DNA from: Paraburkholderia phenazinium
GTDB lineage: Bacteria; Pseudomonadota; Gammaproteobacteria; Burkholderiales; Burkholderiaceae
Direction: 5' to 3'
DNA: 64,000 nucleotides
NCBI RefSeq assembly: GCF_900142845.1
Contig: NZ_FSRU01000002.1
Coordinates: 620,001-684,000, forward strand
A program made the translations under genes and the position numbers. The notes beneath the pieces were generated by a model that saw only the letters and a program-made list of their open reading frames with translations, did not search any database and was not told where the DNA came from. This document shows positions 20,246 through 28,642 of the stretch, one piece after another. The first letter of the stretch is position 1. Each line of letters begins with the position of its first letter.

Positions 20246-20263
20246 AACCGTGGGTAAGGGAGA

Positions 20264-20716
20264 TCAGCGCAGCGAACGCGGCGCTGCATCGCCGGCGGCG
20301 TCCTGACGCCGCACGCCGCGGCGTGCGCCGCCTACCGTACGGGTCGCGCCGAACTCCGGCAGAATCCGGCCGCGGGCGCGGCTCGCGAACACCAGAAACC
20401 CGAAGCCGTCCGCTTCATACCAGTAGCCGCCGTTTTCCAGACCGTCGAGCGGCTGTTCCAGGGCATTGGCAATGGATTCAATACAGCGCCGGCGCAACTC
20501 CGCGGGCGCCGGATAAGGCGGCTGCGCACCCCGCACGCTGCACAGGAGCACGTCGAGGCCGGGCAGTACGTGAGCGTAGAGTACGGGCTCGTCTTGCGCG
20601 CGGGCTCGCGCGATTTTGGTGTCGAGCTGGCCGAACGGTTTGAAATGCCGTAGTACGGCAAGGAACGACTCATCGCCGTCCACCTTCGCGCGCCTACGCT
20701 TTTTCGGGAAGGACAT
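20264..20716 (-). CDS. Conserved hypothetical protein
   Basis: I cannot name this protein. From the ATG at 20716 (MSFPKKRRRAKVDGDESF) it is 150 residues, with a basic N-terminus and a mixed alpha/beta body (DEPVLYAHVLPGLDVLLCSV; NGGYWYEADGFGFLVFASR) and a basic, Arg-rich C-terminus. No signal peptide or membrane helix is seen. The frame opens upstream to 20791, but the added residues are unlike a protein start. It is convergent with the asmA gene with an 18-bp gap. Confidence 0.65.
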   Translation of the reverse strand: MSFPKKRRRAKVDGDESFLAVLRHFKPFGQLDTKIARARAQDEPVLYAHVLPGLDVLLCSVRGAQPPYPAPAELRRRCIESIANALEQPLDGLENGGYWYEADGFGFLVFASRARGRILPEFGATRTVGGARRGVRRQDAAGDAAPRSLR

Positions 20717-21151
20717 AAAAATTCGCCTGAAAAAGAATTGCAAGAAACGCAGCGTCCTCATGCGACCACTCCCGGCTTCGCGCCGCCGCACGTCGATCTT
20801 TTATAGCATACGAAAATGCCAGATTCACGGTGATTCGACGATCAATCCGCCTCACACCCATCCGCACGAATCGTGCCGAATCGCCCTGCCGCGCGCATTC
20901 GCATCCCAGCACATGTCTCCACACTTCTGTTTCCATAATAGTCGCACGGGCCGCGTAGGTGACTCTCCCGCCAATAAAAAAAGACATTTTTATGTTGGCC
21001 AGCGCCTGAAGGGCGGCCGATTGAAATATCTTGGGTTCACGTCGATAATGGCCCGGTTCCGCTGCGGCGGTTCGGCGGCCTGCGCCGCGTGGGGGCGGCG
21101 CGCAGCCCACCGCTTCGACCGTGCAGCGACCGGACAGACTACCAGGCGAAC
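20717..21151. other. Intergenic region without a convincing gene
   Basis: Between the divergent hypothetical gene and the sensor kinase lie 435 bp with no credible coding frame. The stretch is more AT-rich than its surroundings, especially around 20930-21000. It contains a good sigma-70-like promoter for the kinase (21021-21049) and the leader to 21152. Confidence 0.6.
21021..21049 (+). promoter_or_regulatory. Sigma-70-like promoter of the sensor kinase gene
   Basis: The -35 box TTGAAA (21021-21026) and -10 box GATAAT (21044-21049) are separated by 17 bp; each differs from consensus at one position. The predicted transcription start is about 21056, giving a leader of roughly 95 bases to the ATG at 21152. 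Confidence 0.6.
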
Positions 21152-22762
21152 ATGAAACTTTTCACCAAGGGTCTGCTGCTGATTGCGATGCCAAGCGTCG
21201 TCGAACTGGCATTGCTCGGCCTCGTCTTCGATACCCAGCAGCAAGCGGCACAAGCCGCGCTGTGGGTGGCCAATAGCAAGCACATCCTGTATCAGTCGTC
21301 TTCGCTGATCGACCCGCTGCTACGTCAGGCCGCGCGGATTCGCACGGGCATGGTGGTGGGCGACCCCGCGTTCATCGACCGGCGGGCGGCATGGGTCGAC
21401 CTTGCCGACCGTCTCGATCGTCTCGAACAACTGGTCGTGGACACGCCCCAACAGGCCGCGCGCGTCCGGCAGATGCGCGCCATGGTCGACGCCTATCGCA
21501 CCCAGGCGGACACCATCTCGCAGGGCCTGCACGAAGGCCGCAACATGACCGCGTATGCGGCCCTCGAGGGCGGCGCGGTGCCACGCCAGGTCGCGCTGTT
21601 TCGCGACCAGCTCGACGCTTTCGTCGTCGAGGAGTCGCGGCTCGATGCCGAGCGCAATGCGTCGCTCGCGCAGACGCGGGCTCGCCAGCAATACGCACTG
21701 ATCGCCGCCGTGCTCGGCTCCATGCTGATCTGGGGCATCACCGCGCTGGCGTTTGCGCGCAGCATCGGCCGCCGTCTCGAGGTGCTGACCGGTAATGCGG
21801 AACGGCTCGGCCACGGCCGGCCGTTGAGTGCGCCGCTCTCGGGCAACGACGAGATCGCCGCGCTCGATGCGGTCCTGCACCAGACCGGCGCACGTCTGCG
21901 CGCCGCCGACCAGGATCAGGCGGTGCTGAAGGCGCGGCTCGAAGCGCGCGCCAAGGAACTGGCCGGGGTCAACGAGGAGTTGCGCCAGGAAACGCAGGAC
22001 AACGAGATGTTCATCTACAGCGTTTCGCATGACTTGCGTTCGCCGCTTGTCAACCTGCAAGGCTTTTCCAAGGAGCTGCAGGTATCCTGCGATGAGTTGC
22101 GCACCACCATCGACGCGGCCCAGTTGCCGGCGGACGAGCAACACCGTCTGACCAGCGTGCTCGACGGCGACGTGCGCGAGTCGTTGCAGTTCTTGCGCAC
22201 GGCCGTGACGCGCGCCGCGGCGATCATCGAGGCGCTGCTGCGCATCTCGCGGGCCGGCCGGCTCGAGTATCAATGGCAGCGCGTGAGTATTGGGCGCGTG
22301 GTGGCGCGCGTCGTGGACGGTCTGGCCGGCGCGATCGAAGCGCGCGGCGCGCTGGTCACGGTGCGCGAGTTGCCGCCTGCGTGGGGGGACCCGAGCGCGA
22401 TCGAGCAGATCTTCAGCAACCTGATCGGCAATGCGCTCAACTTTCTCGATCCGGACCGCGTGGGCCGCATCGAGGTCGGCGCCTGCGAGCCGGAACCGGT
22501 GGACGAGCGCCAGCCGCCGGTGCTTCGCACGCGTACGTACTATGTACGCGACAACGGACTCGGCATTCCGGCGGCCTATATGTCGAAGGTATTCCGCGCC
22601 TTCCAGCGCCTGCACGGCGAGGTGGCGAAAGGCGACGGCATTGGGCTCGCACTGGTGCGGCGCATGGTCGAGCGGCACGGCGGGCGGGTCTGGGTGGAGT
22701 CGGCGGAGGGGGCCGGCTCGACGTTTTTTGTCGTGCTGCCCGAACAGCCGGCGCGATTGTGA
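21152..22762 (+). CDS. Membrane sensor histidine kinase
   Basis: The 536-residue protein has an N-terminal membrane helix (LLLIAMPSVVELALLGLVFD), a periplasmic helical sensor of CHASE3-like type (about residues 30-175), a second helix (ALIAAVLGSMLIWGITALAF), a HAMP-like linker, a HisKA dimerisation domain with the phospho-accepting histidine in SVSHDLRSPLVN, and a HATPase_c domain (N-box IGNALNF, G-boxes DNGLGIP and GDGIGLAL). The start at 21152 gives a proper signal-anchor; the open frame to 21089 is an unlikely extension. The receiver gene 120 bp downstream is its probable phosphorylation partner. Confidence 0.9.
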   Translation: MKLFTKGLLLIAMPSVVELALLGLVFDTQQQAAQAALWVANSKHILYQSSSLIDPLLRQAARIRTGMVVGDPAFIDRRAAWVDLADRLDRLEQLVVDTPQQAARVRQMRAMVDAYRTQADTISQGLHEGRNMTAYAALEGGAVPRQVALFRDQLDAFVVEESRLDAERNASLAQTRARQQYALIAAVLGSMLIWGITALAFARSIGRRLEVLTGNAERLGHGRPLSAPLSGNDEIAALDAVLHQTGARLRAADQDQAVLKARLEARAKELAGVNEELRQETQDNEMFIYSVSHDLRSPLVNLQGFSKELQVSCDELRTTIDAAQLPADEQHRLTSVLDGDVRESLQFLRTAVTRAAAIIEALLRISRAGRLEYQWQRVSIGRVVARVVDGLAGAIEARGALVTVRELPPAWGDPSAIEQIFSNLIGNALNFLDPDRVGRIEVGACEPEPVDERQPPVLRTRTYYVRDNGLGIPAAYMSKVFRAFQRLHGEVAKGDGIGLALVRRMVERHGGRVWVESAEGAGSTFFVVLPEQPARL

Positions 22763-22882
22763 ACCGGGCGTGAGCCGGGCCGCCTGGACCGTCGAACCGG
22801 CATAGCGGCGCAGCGTTTATCTGAATGGCATGAAACACAAACAAAGGGTCACGCACCTGCGCTTTGTGGGCACGGAGGCAAT

Positions 22883-23362
22883 ATGAAGAATGGGGAAACG
22901 GTCAGCATCATTCTGATCGAGGACGACGACGGTCATGCGACACTCGTCGAACGCAATCTACGGCGGGCCGGCATCTCGAACGGGTTCCTGCGCTTTGCCG
23001 ACGGTCAGCAGGCGCTCGACTATTTTTTCGGCGACCCGCCGAGCGGGGACGCGGCCGGCAAATATCCGCCGCGCCAGGATTTGACGAACTTCGTCGTGCT
23101 ACTCGATCTGAAGATGCCGCGCGTGGATGGCTTCGAGGTGCTGCGCCGTCTGAAAGAAGCGCCGCAGACGGCGGCTGTGCCGGTGATCGTCCTCACGACC
23201 ACCGACGACCCGCGCGAAATCGAACGCTGCTATGAACTCGGTTGCAACGTCTACATTACGAAGCCCGTCGAATATGACGCGTTTATCGAGGCGGTGCGCC
23301 GCCTCGGTTTCTTCCTGCAGGTGGTGAAGCTGCCGCAGGGCCAGCGTTTGGCCGCATCGTAA
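22883..23362 (+). CDS. Stand-alone response regulator receiver (Rcp1-like)
   Basis: This 159-residue protein is a single REC domain with no output domain. The acidic pair is in ILIEDDDGHATLVERN, the phosphorylated aspartate in VLLDLKMPRVDG and the conserved lysine in YITKPVEYDAF. The longer loop after the first helix (FFGDPPSGDAAGK) is typical of receivers that pair with phytochrome-type or CHASE3 kinases. A GGAGG ribosome-binding site lies just before the ATG. It sits between two kinases, so it is probably a shuttle in a phosphorelay. Confidence 0.9.
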   Translation: MKNGETVSIILIEDDDGHATLVERNLRRAGISNGFLRFADGQQALDYFFGDPPSGDAAGKYPPRQDLTNFVVLLDLKMPRVDGFEVLRRLKEAPQTAAVPVIVLTTTDDPREIERCYELGCNVYITKPVEYDAFIEAVRRLGFFLQVVKLPQGQRLAAS

Positions 23363-23416
23363 GAACCGCGCCGCCGGAAGTCTGCCAGAGTGGACCTAGC
23401 CAAAGAAAGAACCAGC

Positions 23417-25405
23417 ATGACCGAAGACGTATCCACGCCACCCGCGGCTTATGTGCTTCTCGTCGACGACGACGAGGGCATCCTGCGTCTTGCGCGCAAG
23501 TCGCTGCAGCGGGCCGGTTGCCGGGTGGCGCTCTGTTCCGACGTCGAGAGCGCTCGCGAGCGTATCGCCGGCGGCGCGCCGGACCTGCTCGTGCTCGACT
23601 ACCAGTTGAACGGCCCGGAGACCGGGCTCGATTTCTTCCGCCGTCTGCGCGCCGAAGGCGTGCGGATTCCGGCCATCCTCGTCACGGGTTTTACCGACGA
23701 ATCGCGCGTCATCGAGGCGCTGCGCTCCGGCGTGTCGGATGTGGTGCCGAAGTCCGGCGATTACCTCGACTATCTGCCGGAGGCCGTCGAGCGCGTGCTC
23801 TCCCAGGTGCGCCTGCAAAAGGCCTCCGACGAGGCTGTGTTGTTGCGCGACCGCGAGTTGCATTACCGGACCTTGTCCGAGGCGCTGCCGCACCTTGTGC
23901 TGACCTGCGGGGCCAATGGCGATTGCGACTTTCTCTCGAAGCAATGGCTGGAGTACACCGGTCTCGACGAAGGCCACTCGTTTGGTCTCGCGTGGCTCGA
24001 GGCCGTGCATGAGGACGATCGCGAGGAAATCCGCCAGACCTGGCTGAAGGCGGTCAGGAGCGACGCCGGCGACTATCGGCATGAATTGCGGATTCGTCGT
24101 CATGACGGCGAATACCGCTGGTTCGACGCGCGGATCGTCGCCATGCGCGACTCCGACGGCGTCGTCAGAAAATGGTTCGGCAGTTGCACGGACATCCATC
24201 CGCAGCGCGAGGCGATCGAAGAGCGCGAGCGGCTGCTTGCCTCGGAGCAGGCCGCACGGCACGCCGCGGAAGAGGCGAATCGCGCCAAAGACCGCTTTCT
24301 GGCGATGCTCTCGCACGAACTGCGCACGCCGCTTACGCCAGTGCTGGCCGGGGCGAGGGTGCTCGAACTGATACCCGAGTTGCCGGACCAGGCGCGCTCG
24401 TGCGTGCTGATGATTCGCCGCAACGTGGAACTCGAGGCACGCCTGATCGACGATCTGCTCGATCTCACCCGGGTCGCGAACGGCAAGCTGCGTCTGTCGC
24501 TCGAAACGGTGGACGTGCATGAGGTGATCGACAGCGTGCTAGATCTGTTCCGCAGCGAGATTCAGGTCAAGCAGCAGGACGTCCACATCGACAAGCTGGC
24601 GCAGCACCACTATGTGCTGGCCGATCGCGCACGGCTGCAGCAGATGCTGTGGAACCTGATTCGCAACGCCGCCAAGTTCACGCCGGACGGCGGCCATATC
24701 TACGTGCGCACGCGCGACGAGCGGATGCAGGTGCAGATTTCGATCGAGGACACGGGCATCGGCATCGAGCCTGAGCAGATCGGCAAGCTCTTCAATGCCT
24801 TCGAGCAGGGCAACCAGAACATGACCCGGCAGTTCGGCGGCCTGGGGCTCGGTCTGGCCATCACCAAGGCATTGACCGACGTGCACGGCGGCACGGTGAC
24901 CGCACAGAGCCCAGGCGCGCACTGTGGGGCAACCTTCACGATCACCTTGCCGACGGCGGCGAAGCCGGTGCAAGAAGCGGTCGTGCCGGCGCCGGCGGCG
25001 GCCCATCCGGCCGGCCTGCTGACGATCCTGCTGATCGAGGATCACGTGGATACCGCCGAGGTGATGGCGCAACTGATCCGCGGCCTGGGCCACGAGGTGA
25101 CGGTGGTGGGGCTTGTCGCCGACGCGCTGGCGGCCACCCAGTCGGCCAGCTTCGATCTGATCGTGAGCGACGTCGGCCTGCCGGACGGCACGGGGCTCGA
25201 CTTCATCAAGGCCTTCCGCGAGCATTCGGATGTACCGGCCGTGGCCTTGACGGGCTTCGGCACCGATGAGGACGTACGCCGCTGCCTCGGCGCAGGATTC
25301 AGCTCGCATCTGACCAAGCCGGTCAATTTCGGCCAGCTCGAACAGCTGATTGAAAGTGCGGCGAACCTGAAGGCCGAAAAGACCGCGGGCACCGATTCCA
25401 CGTAG
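23417..25405 (+). CDS. Hybrid sensor kinase REC-PAS-HisKA-HATPase-REC
   Basis: The 662-residue soluble protein has, in order, an N-terminal receiver (LLVDDDEGILRLARKS, LLVLDYQLNGPETG), a PAS/PAC sensor (about 145-265, EYRWFDARIVAMRDSDG), a HisKA domain (LAMLSHELRTPLTPVL), a HATPase domain (NLIRNAAKFTPDGG; DTGIGI; GGLGLGLAI) and a C-terminal receiver (ILLIEDHVDTAEVM; LIVSDVGLPDGTGLD). No membrane helix is present, so input comes through the first receiver or the PAS domain. A start at GTG 23390 is possible, but the ATG at 23417 fits better. It ends the three-gene signalling cluster. Confidence 0.9.
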   Translation: MTEDVSTPPAAYVLLVDDDEGILRLARKSLQRAGCRVALCSDVESARERIAGGAPDLLVLDYQLNGPETGLDFFRRLRAEGVRIPAILVTGFTDESRVIEALRSGVSDVVPKSGDYLDYLPEAVERVLSQVRLQKASDEAVLLRDRELHYRTLSEALPHLVLTCGANGDCDFLSKQWLEYTGLDEGHSFGLAWLEAVHEDDREEIRQTWLKAVRSDAGDYRHELRIRRHDGEYRWFDARIVAMRDSDGVVRKWFGSCTDIHPQREAIEERERLLASEQAARHAAEEANRAKDRFLAMLSHELRTPLTPVLAGARVLELIPELPDQARSCVLMIRRNVELEARLIDDLLDLTRVANGKLRLSLETVDVHEVIDSVLDLFRSEIQVKQQDVHIDKLAQHHYVLADRARLQQMLWNLIRNAAKFTPDGGHIYVRTRDERMQVQISIEDTGIGIEPEQIGKLFNAFEQGNQNMTRQFGGLGLGLAITKALTDVHGGTVTAQSPGAHCGATFTITLPTAAKPVQEAVVPAPAAAHPAGLLTILLIEDHVDTAEVMAQLIRGLGHEVTVVGLVADALAATQSASFDLIVSDVGLPDGTGLDFIKAFREHSDVPAVALTGFGTDEDVRRCLGAGFSSHLTKPVNFGQLEQLIESAANLKAEKTAGTDST

Positions 25406-25503
25406 TGCGAAACGTTGGCTAACGGAGGTCGCGCCCGGTCATGAGCCGAGCCTCCGGTTGCCGGCCACCGGCGGCGGTCATGGTCACGGTCATGGCCGAC
25501 GGC

Positions 25504-25549
25504 AACAAAAAGGCCTGCTGCGAAATCGCTCGCAGCAGGCCTTTTTGTT
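25504..25549. terminator. Bidirectional intrinsic terminator between the hybrid kinase and mscL genes
   Basis: A perfect 20-bp stem (25504-25523 with 25530-25549; AACAAAAAGGCCTGCTGCGA) and 6-base loop carries A and T runs on its outer sides, so it serves both convergent genes. Confidence 0.92.
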
Positions 25550-25601
25550 TGAACCGGTTTGAGTCTGTTTGATGCAACGCCCCGTGAGGCGCAGCGATCC
25601 C

Positions 25602-26048
25602 TCAGCGTGGTGCGTTCTTCAACGAATCGCGGATCTCGCGCAGCAGCAGCACGTCTTCCGGCGTCGGGGCAGGTGCCGGCTCTTCCGCGGCGGCGGGCTT
25701 GCGCAGGTTGTTGATGAACTTCACCATCAGGAAAATGATGAACGCGAGGATGATGAAGTTGATCAGCACCGTGATGAACGAGCCATAGCCAAACACGGCC
25801 ACACCCGCGGTTTGCAGGTCTTTGTACGACTCGGGACTACCCTTGAAGGTAGCCGGAATGTCGCCCAGGCGGACGAATTTGTTGGAGAAGTCGAGACCGC
25901 CGGTGGCGAGACCGACGACCGGCATGATCAGGTCTTTGACAATCGAATTAACAATCGTGGAGAACGCGCCGCCGATAATCACACCGACCGCAAGATCCAT
26001 CACGTTGCCTTTGAGGGCAAACTCCTTGAACTCCTTGACCATGCTCAT
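25602..26048 (-). CDS. mscL: Large-conductance mechanosensitive channel MscL
   Basis: MscL is a homopentameric inner-membrane channel that opens under membrane tension to release solutes on osmotic downshock. The 148 residues match the family: the amphipathic N-terminus ([20 protein letters not shown]), the pore helix TM1 ([17 protein letters not shown]), a periplasmic loop, TM2 ([19 protein letters not shown]) and a charged cytoplasmic helix. The loop is of normal length. The stop codon lies just beyond the shared terminator at 25504. Confidence 0.97.
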   Translation of the reverse strand: MSMVKEFKEFALKGNVMDLAVGVIIGGAFSTIVNSIVKDLIMPVVGLATGGLDFSNKFVRLGDIPATFKGSPESYKDLQTAGVAVFGYGSFITVLINFIILAFIIFLMVKFINNLRKPAAAEEPAPAPTPEDVLLLREIRDSLKNAPR

Positions 26049-26138
26049 TGGGATTCCTCCTTGAAGTCGATGGCGCCATGATAGCCAACGTCAGGAGGAT
26101 AGGGTAGTGCTTTAGCCTTGAAACGATCACTTGAGCAA

Positions 26139-27161
26139 CTATGACTCGAGTGCGCGGGCCCGTTCGAGATGGGCCGCAAAACTGACCGGATCGATGTTGG
26201 TGCCGCATAGCAGCACCCCGACGCGCTTGCCCTGCAGGGTCTCGCGCAAGGGGCCGAGCAGGGCCGCGGTGGCGGCCGCGCAGGCCGGCTCCACAGCGAG
26301 CTTCAGTTGCATGAAGAGCGTCAGCATGGCCGAGCGCAACTGGTTGTCCGTGACCGTGACGAGCCGGTCGATGTGCCGCCGGCACAATTCATAGCTGTAC
26401 TGTTCGGTATGCGGCGCCATCAGCGAATCCGCAATGCTGTACATGTGCCCCATCCTGATCGTATGGTTGGCGGCGAAGCTCTTGCCCATCGCGTCCGCGC
26501 CGTCCGGCTCGACCCCATACACGTGGATGCGCGGATTGGCGAGGCGCAGCGCGGTGGAGACGCCGGCGGCGAGACCGCCACCGCCGATCGGCACGATCAC
26601 GGCGTCCAGATCCGGCGTTTGCGTGGCCCACTCGTAGCCGAGCGTAGAGGTGCCCAGCACGGTGCGGTAGCCGTTGAATGGATGCACGAAGTAACGGCCT
26701 TCTTCGGCCTCGATGCGCCGTACGATCTCGAACGCTTCGGTGGCGTTCTCGGCCAGCACCATTTCCGCGCCGTACTGGCGGCATAAAGCGATGCGCGCCG
26801 GATTCGCCGAGCGGAACACGACGACTTTCGCGCCGATACCGAGCCGCATGGCGGCATAAGCGACCGCGACCGCATGATTGCCGCCCGACACGCAGGTGAC
26901 GCCCGCGCTGCGTTGCGCTTCGTCGAGCGCGAGCAGGTTGGTGAACGCGCCGCGCGTCTTGAAGCTGCCGCCCGCCTGCAGCAGTTCGAACTTGAAGTTC
27001 ACCACCGTGCCTTCCAGCGACGGGAAGTCCAGCTTGTCGAACACCGGCGTGCGTGCAACCCACGGCGTCAACGCAAAATGCTGCGAGGCGATGTCGTCGA
27101 GCGTGGGAATCGGCTCGCCGTCGATCGTGTGGTCGGTATGCTGCGGCGTGGCGGTGGACAT
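26139..27161 (-). CDS. Threonine/serine dehydratase-like PLP enzyme
   Basis: This 340-residue fold-type II PLP enzyme probably deaminates threonine or serine, or racemises serine. The PLP lysine is in GGSFKTRGAF, a substrate-loop motif is VSGGNHAVAVAYA, and the phosphate-binding glycine loop is PIGGGGLAAG. There is no C-terminal ACT regulatory domain, so it is not the biosynthetic IlvA. The substrate (threonine, serine or hydroxy-aspartate) is open. It is followed upstream by argE in the same direction with a 110-bp gap. Confidence 0.87.
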   Translation of the reverse strand: MSTATPQHTDHTIDGEPIPTLDDIASQHFALTPWVARTPVFDKLDFPSLEGTVVNFKFELLQAGGSFKTRGAFTNLLALDEAQRSAGVTCVSGGNHAVAVAYAAMRLGIGAKVVVFRSANPARIALCRQYGAEMVLAENATEAFEIVRRIEAEEGRYFVHPFNGYRTVLGTSTLGYEWATQTPDLDAVIVPIGGGGLAAGVSTALRLANPRIHVYGVEPDGADAMGKSFAANHTIRMGHMYSIADSLMAPHTEQYSYELCRRHIDRLVTVTDNQLRSAMLTLFMQLKLAVEPACAAATAALLGPLRETLQGKRVGVLLCGTNIDPVSFAAHLERARALES

Positions 27162-27272
27162 GGCGTGTGGAGAAAGCCTTTGTGATGTTTTGAGTCGGGC
27201 AGCCTGGTTCAGTTCAGTACGATTTTGTCCATTCAGCTTTACCGGATTCGATTCAATCCTAGGCGTGCAGAC

Positions 27273-28523
27273 TCAACGTGTGTGTGCGTCAACCGACATG
27301 CTGTGAATGAACTTGCCGAGGAAACGCTCGCAGGCGGCGAGCTGTTCGAGTGCGACGAATTCGTTGGCCTTGTGCGCCTGCTGGATATCGCCAGGGCCGC
27401 ACACGATGCTTGGAATGCCGGCCAGCGAAAAGAGCCCCGCTTCGGTGCCATAGGCGACCTTGAGTTTGTCCTGATCCGCGGTCAAGGCGCGCACGAGCTG
27501 GGTGATGGCCGCCTGCTCCGACGAATCGAGCCCAGGCGCCGCGGCAATCTTCGAGAACTCGATGGCAGCCGATGCGTGTTCGCGCAACATCTTCGGCAGC
27601 AGCGTTTCTCGGGCGTACTGATCGATGCGCGCAAAAATCGGCTCCGGGTCGAGCGTCGGCAGATTGCGGAATTCGAACTGGAAGCGGCATTCGGCCGGCA
27701 CCGTATTGATTGCGTTGCCGCCTTCGATGGTGCTGGTCTGCGCCGTCGTGAACGGCACGTCGTAGAGCTCGTCGAACGGGCCTTGCTCGCGGAACTGGTC
27801 CGCCATGTCGCGGATGTAGCAGATCAGGCGTGCGGCGTACTCGATGGCGTTCAATCCCTTCGGCGTCAGCGAAGAATGCGCGGCCTGGCCGCGCACGCAG
27901 CAGCGGTACGCATTGATGCCCTTGTGCGCGATGATGGGCCGCATGCTGGTCGGCTCGCCCACAATGCAGCCATCCGGCTTGACGCCGCGTTTCATCAGGT
28001 CTGCGATCAGAAGCGGCGCGCCCACGCAGCCGACTTCCTCGTCGAACGACAGCGCGAGGTGAATCGGTTTGGCCAGCTTCGTACGCTGCATTTCCGGCAC
28101 GAGCGTCAGCGCTGCGCCGATGAAGCCCTTCATGTCGCAGGTGCCGCGGCCATAGAGTTTGTCGCCGCGAATTTCGGGCTTGAACGGATCGCTGTCCCAG
28201 CTTTGGCCGTCGACCGGCACGACATCGGTATGACCCGACAGCACGATGCCGCCGTTGGTCTCGCCGTCGTGCGCCGGAATGGTGGCGAACAGATTCGCCC
28301 ATTTACCGCTGGCGTCGTGTGTGAGCGTGCCTTCAATGCCAAGGGCACGCAGTTCGTCGCGCACGGTTTCGATCAGGCCGAGATTCGGATTGCGGCTCAC
28401 CGTATCCATCGAGACGAGGCGGGTGACCCAGGGAAGCGAAGCGGGGGAGGAACCGTGCGCAGAAGATGAGGCAGACGATGCGGGCGTTTGTGCGGAACGT
28501 GCTGATTCAGCGACGTGAGACAT
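27273..28523 (-). CDS. argE: Acetylornithine deacetylase ArgE (M20 metallopeptidase family)
   Basis: ArgE hydrolyses N-acetylornithine to ornithine in arginine synthesis using two metal ions. The 416-residue product shows the M20 ligands in LSGHTDVVPVDG, GTCDMKGFIG, and the catalytic FDEEVGCVGA. The start at 28523 (MSHVAESARS) has a plausible location; the first 30 residues are low-complexity Ser/Ala, so a start nearer WVTRLVSMDTVS is possible. It lies 119 bp from the stop of the leftward gene mfd. Confidence 0.9.
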   Translation of the reverse strand: MSHVAESARSAQTPASSASSSAHGSSPASLPWVTRLVSMDTVSRNPNLGLIETVRDELRALGIEGTLTHDASGKWANLFATIPAHDGETNGGIVLSGHTDVVPVDGQSWDSDPFKPEIRGDKLYGRGTCDMKGFIGAALTLVPEMQRTKLAKPIHLALSFDEEVGCVGAPLLIADLMKRGVKPDGCIVGEPTSMRPIIAHKGINAYRCCVRGQAAHSSLTPKGLNAIEYAARLICYIRDMADQFREQGPFDELYDVPFTTAQTSTIEGGNAINTVPAECRFQFEFRNLPTLDPEPIFARIDQYARETLLPKMLREHASAAIEFSKIAAAPGLDSSEQAAITQLVRALTADQDKLKVAYGTEAGLFSLAGIPSIVCGPGDIQQAHKANEFVALEQLAACERFLGKFIHSMSVDAHTR

Positions 28524-28642
28524 GACAAGACTCCGGCTTTTAAGTCTTTCGATCATACCGAAAAAACGCTGGGCCGGCCAAACCACCAATATGCTGCGGT
28601 GCGTATCTTGCGCACCGCAGCATGGTCACGCGTTGTCGCCGC

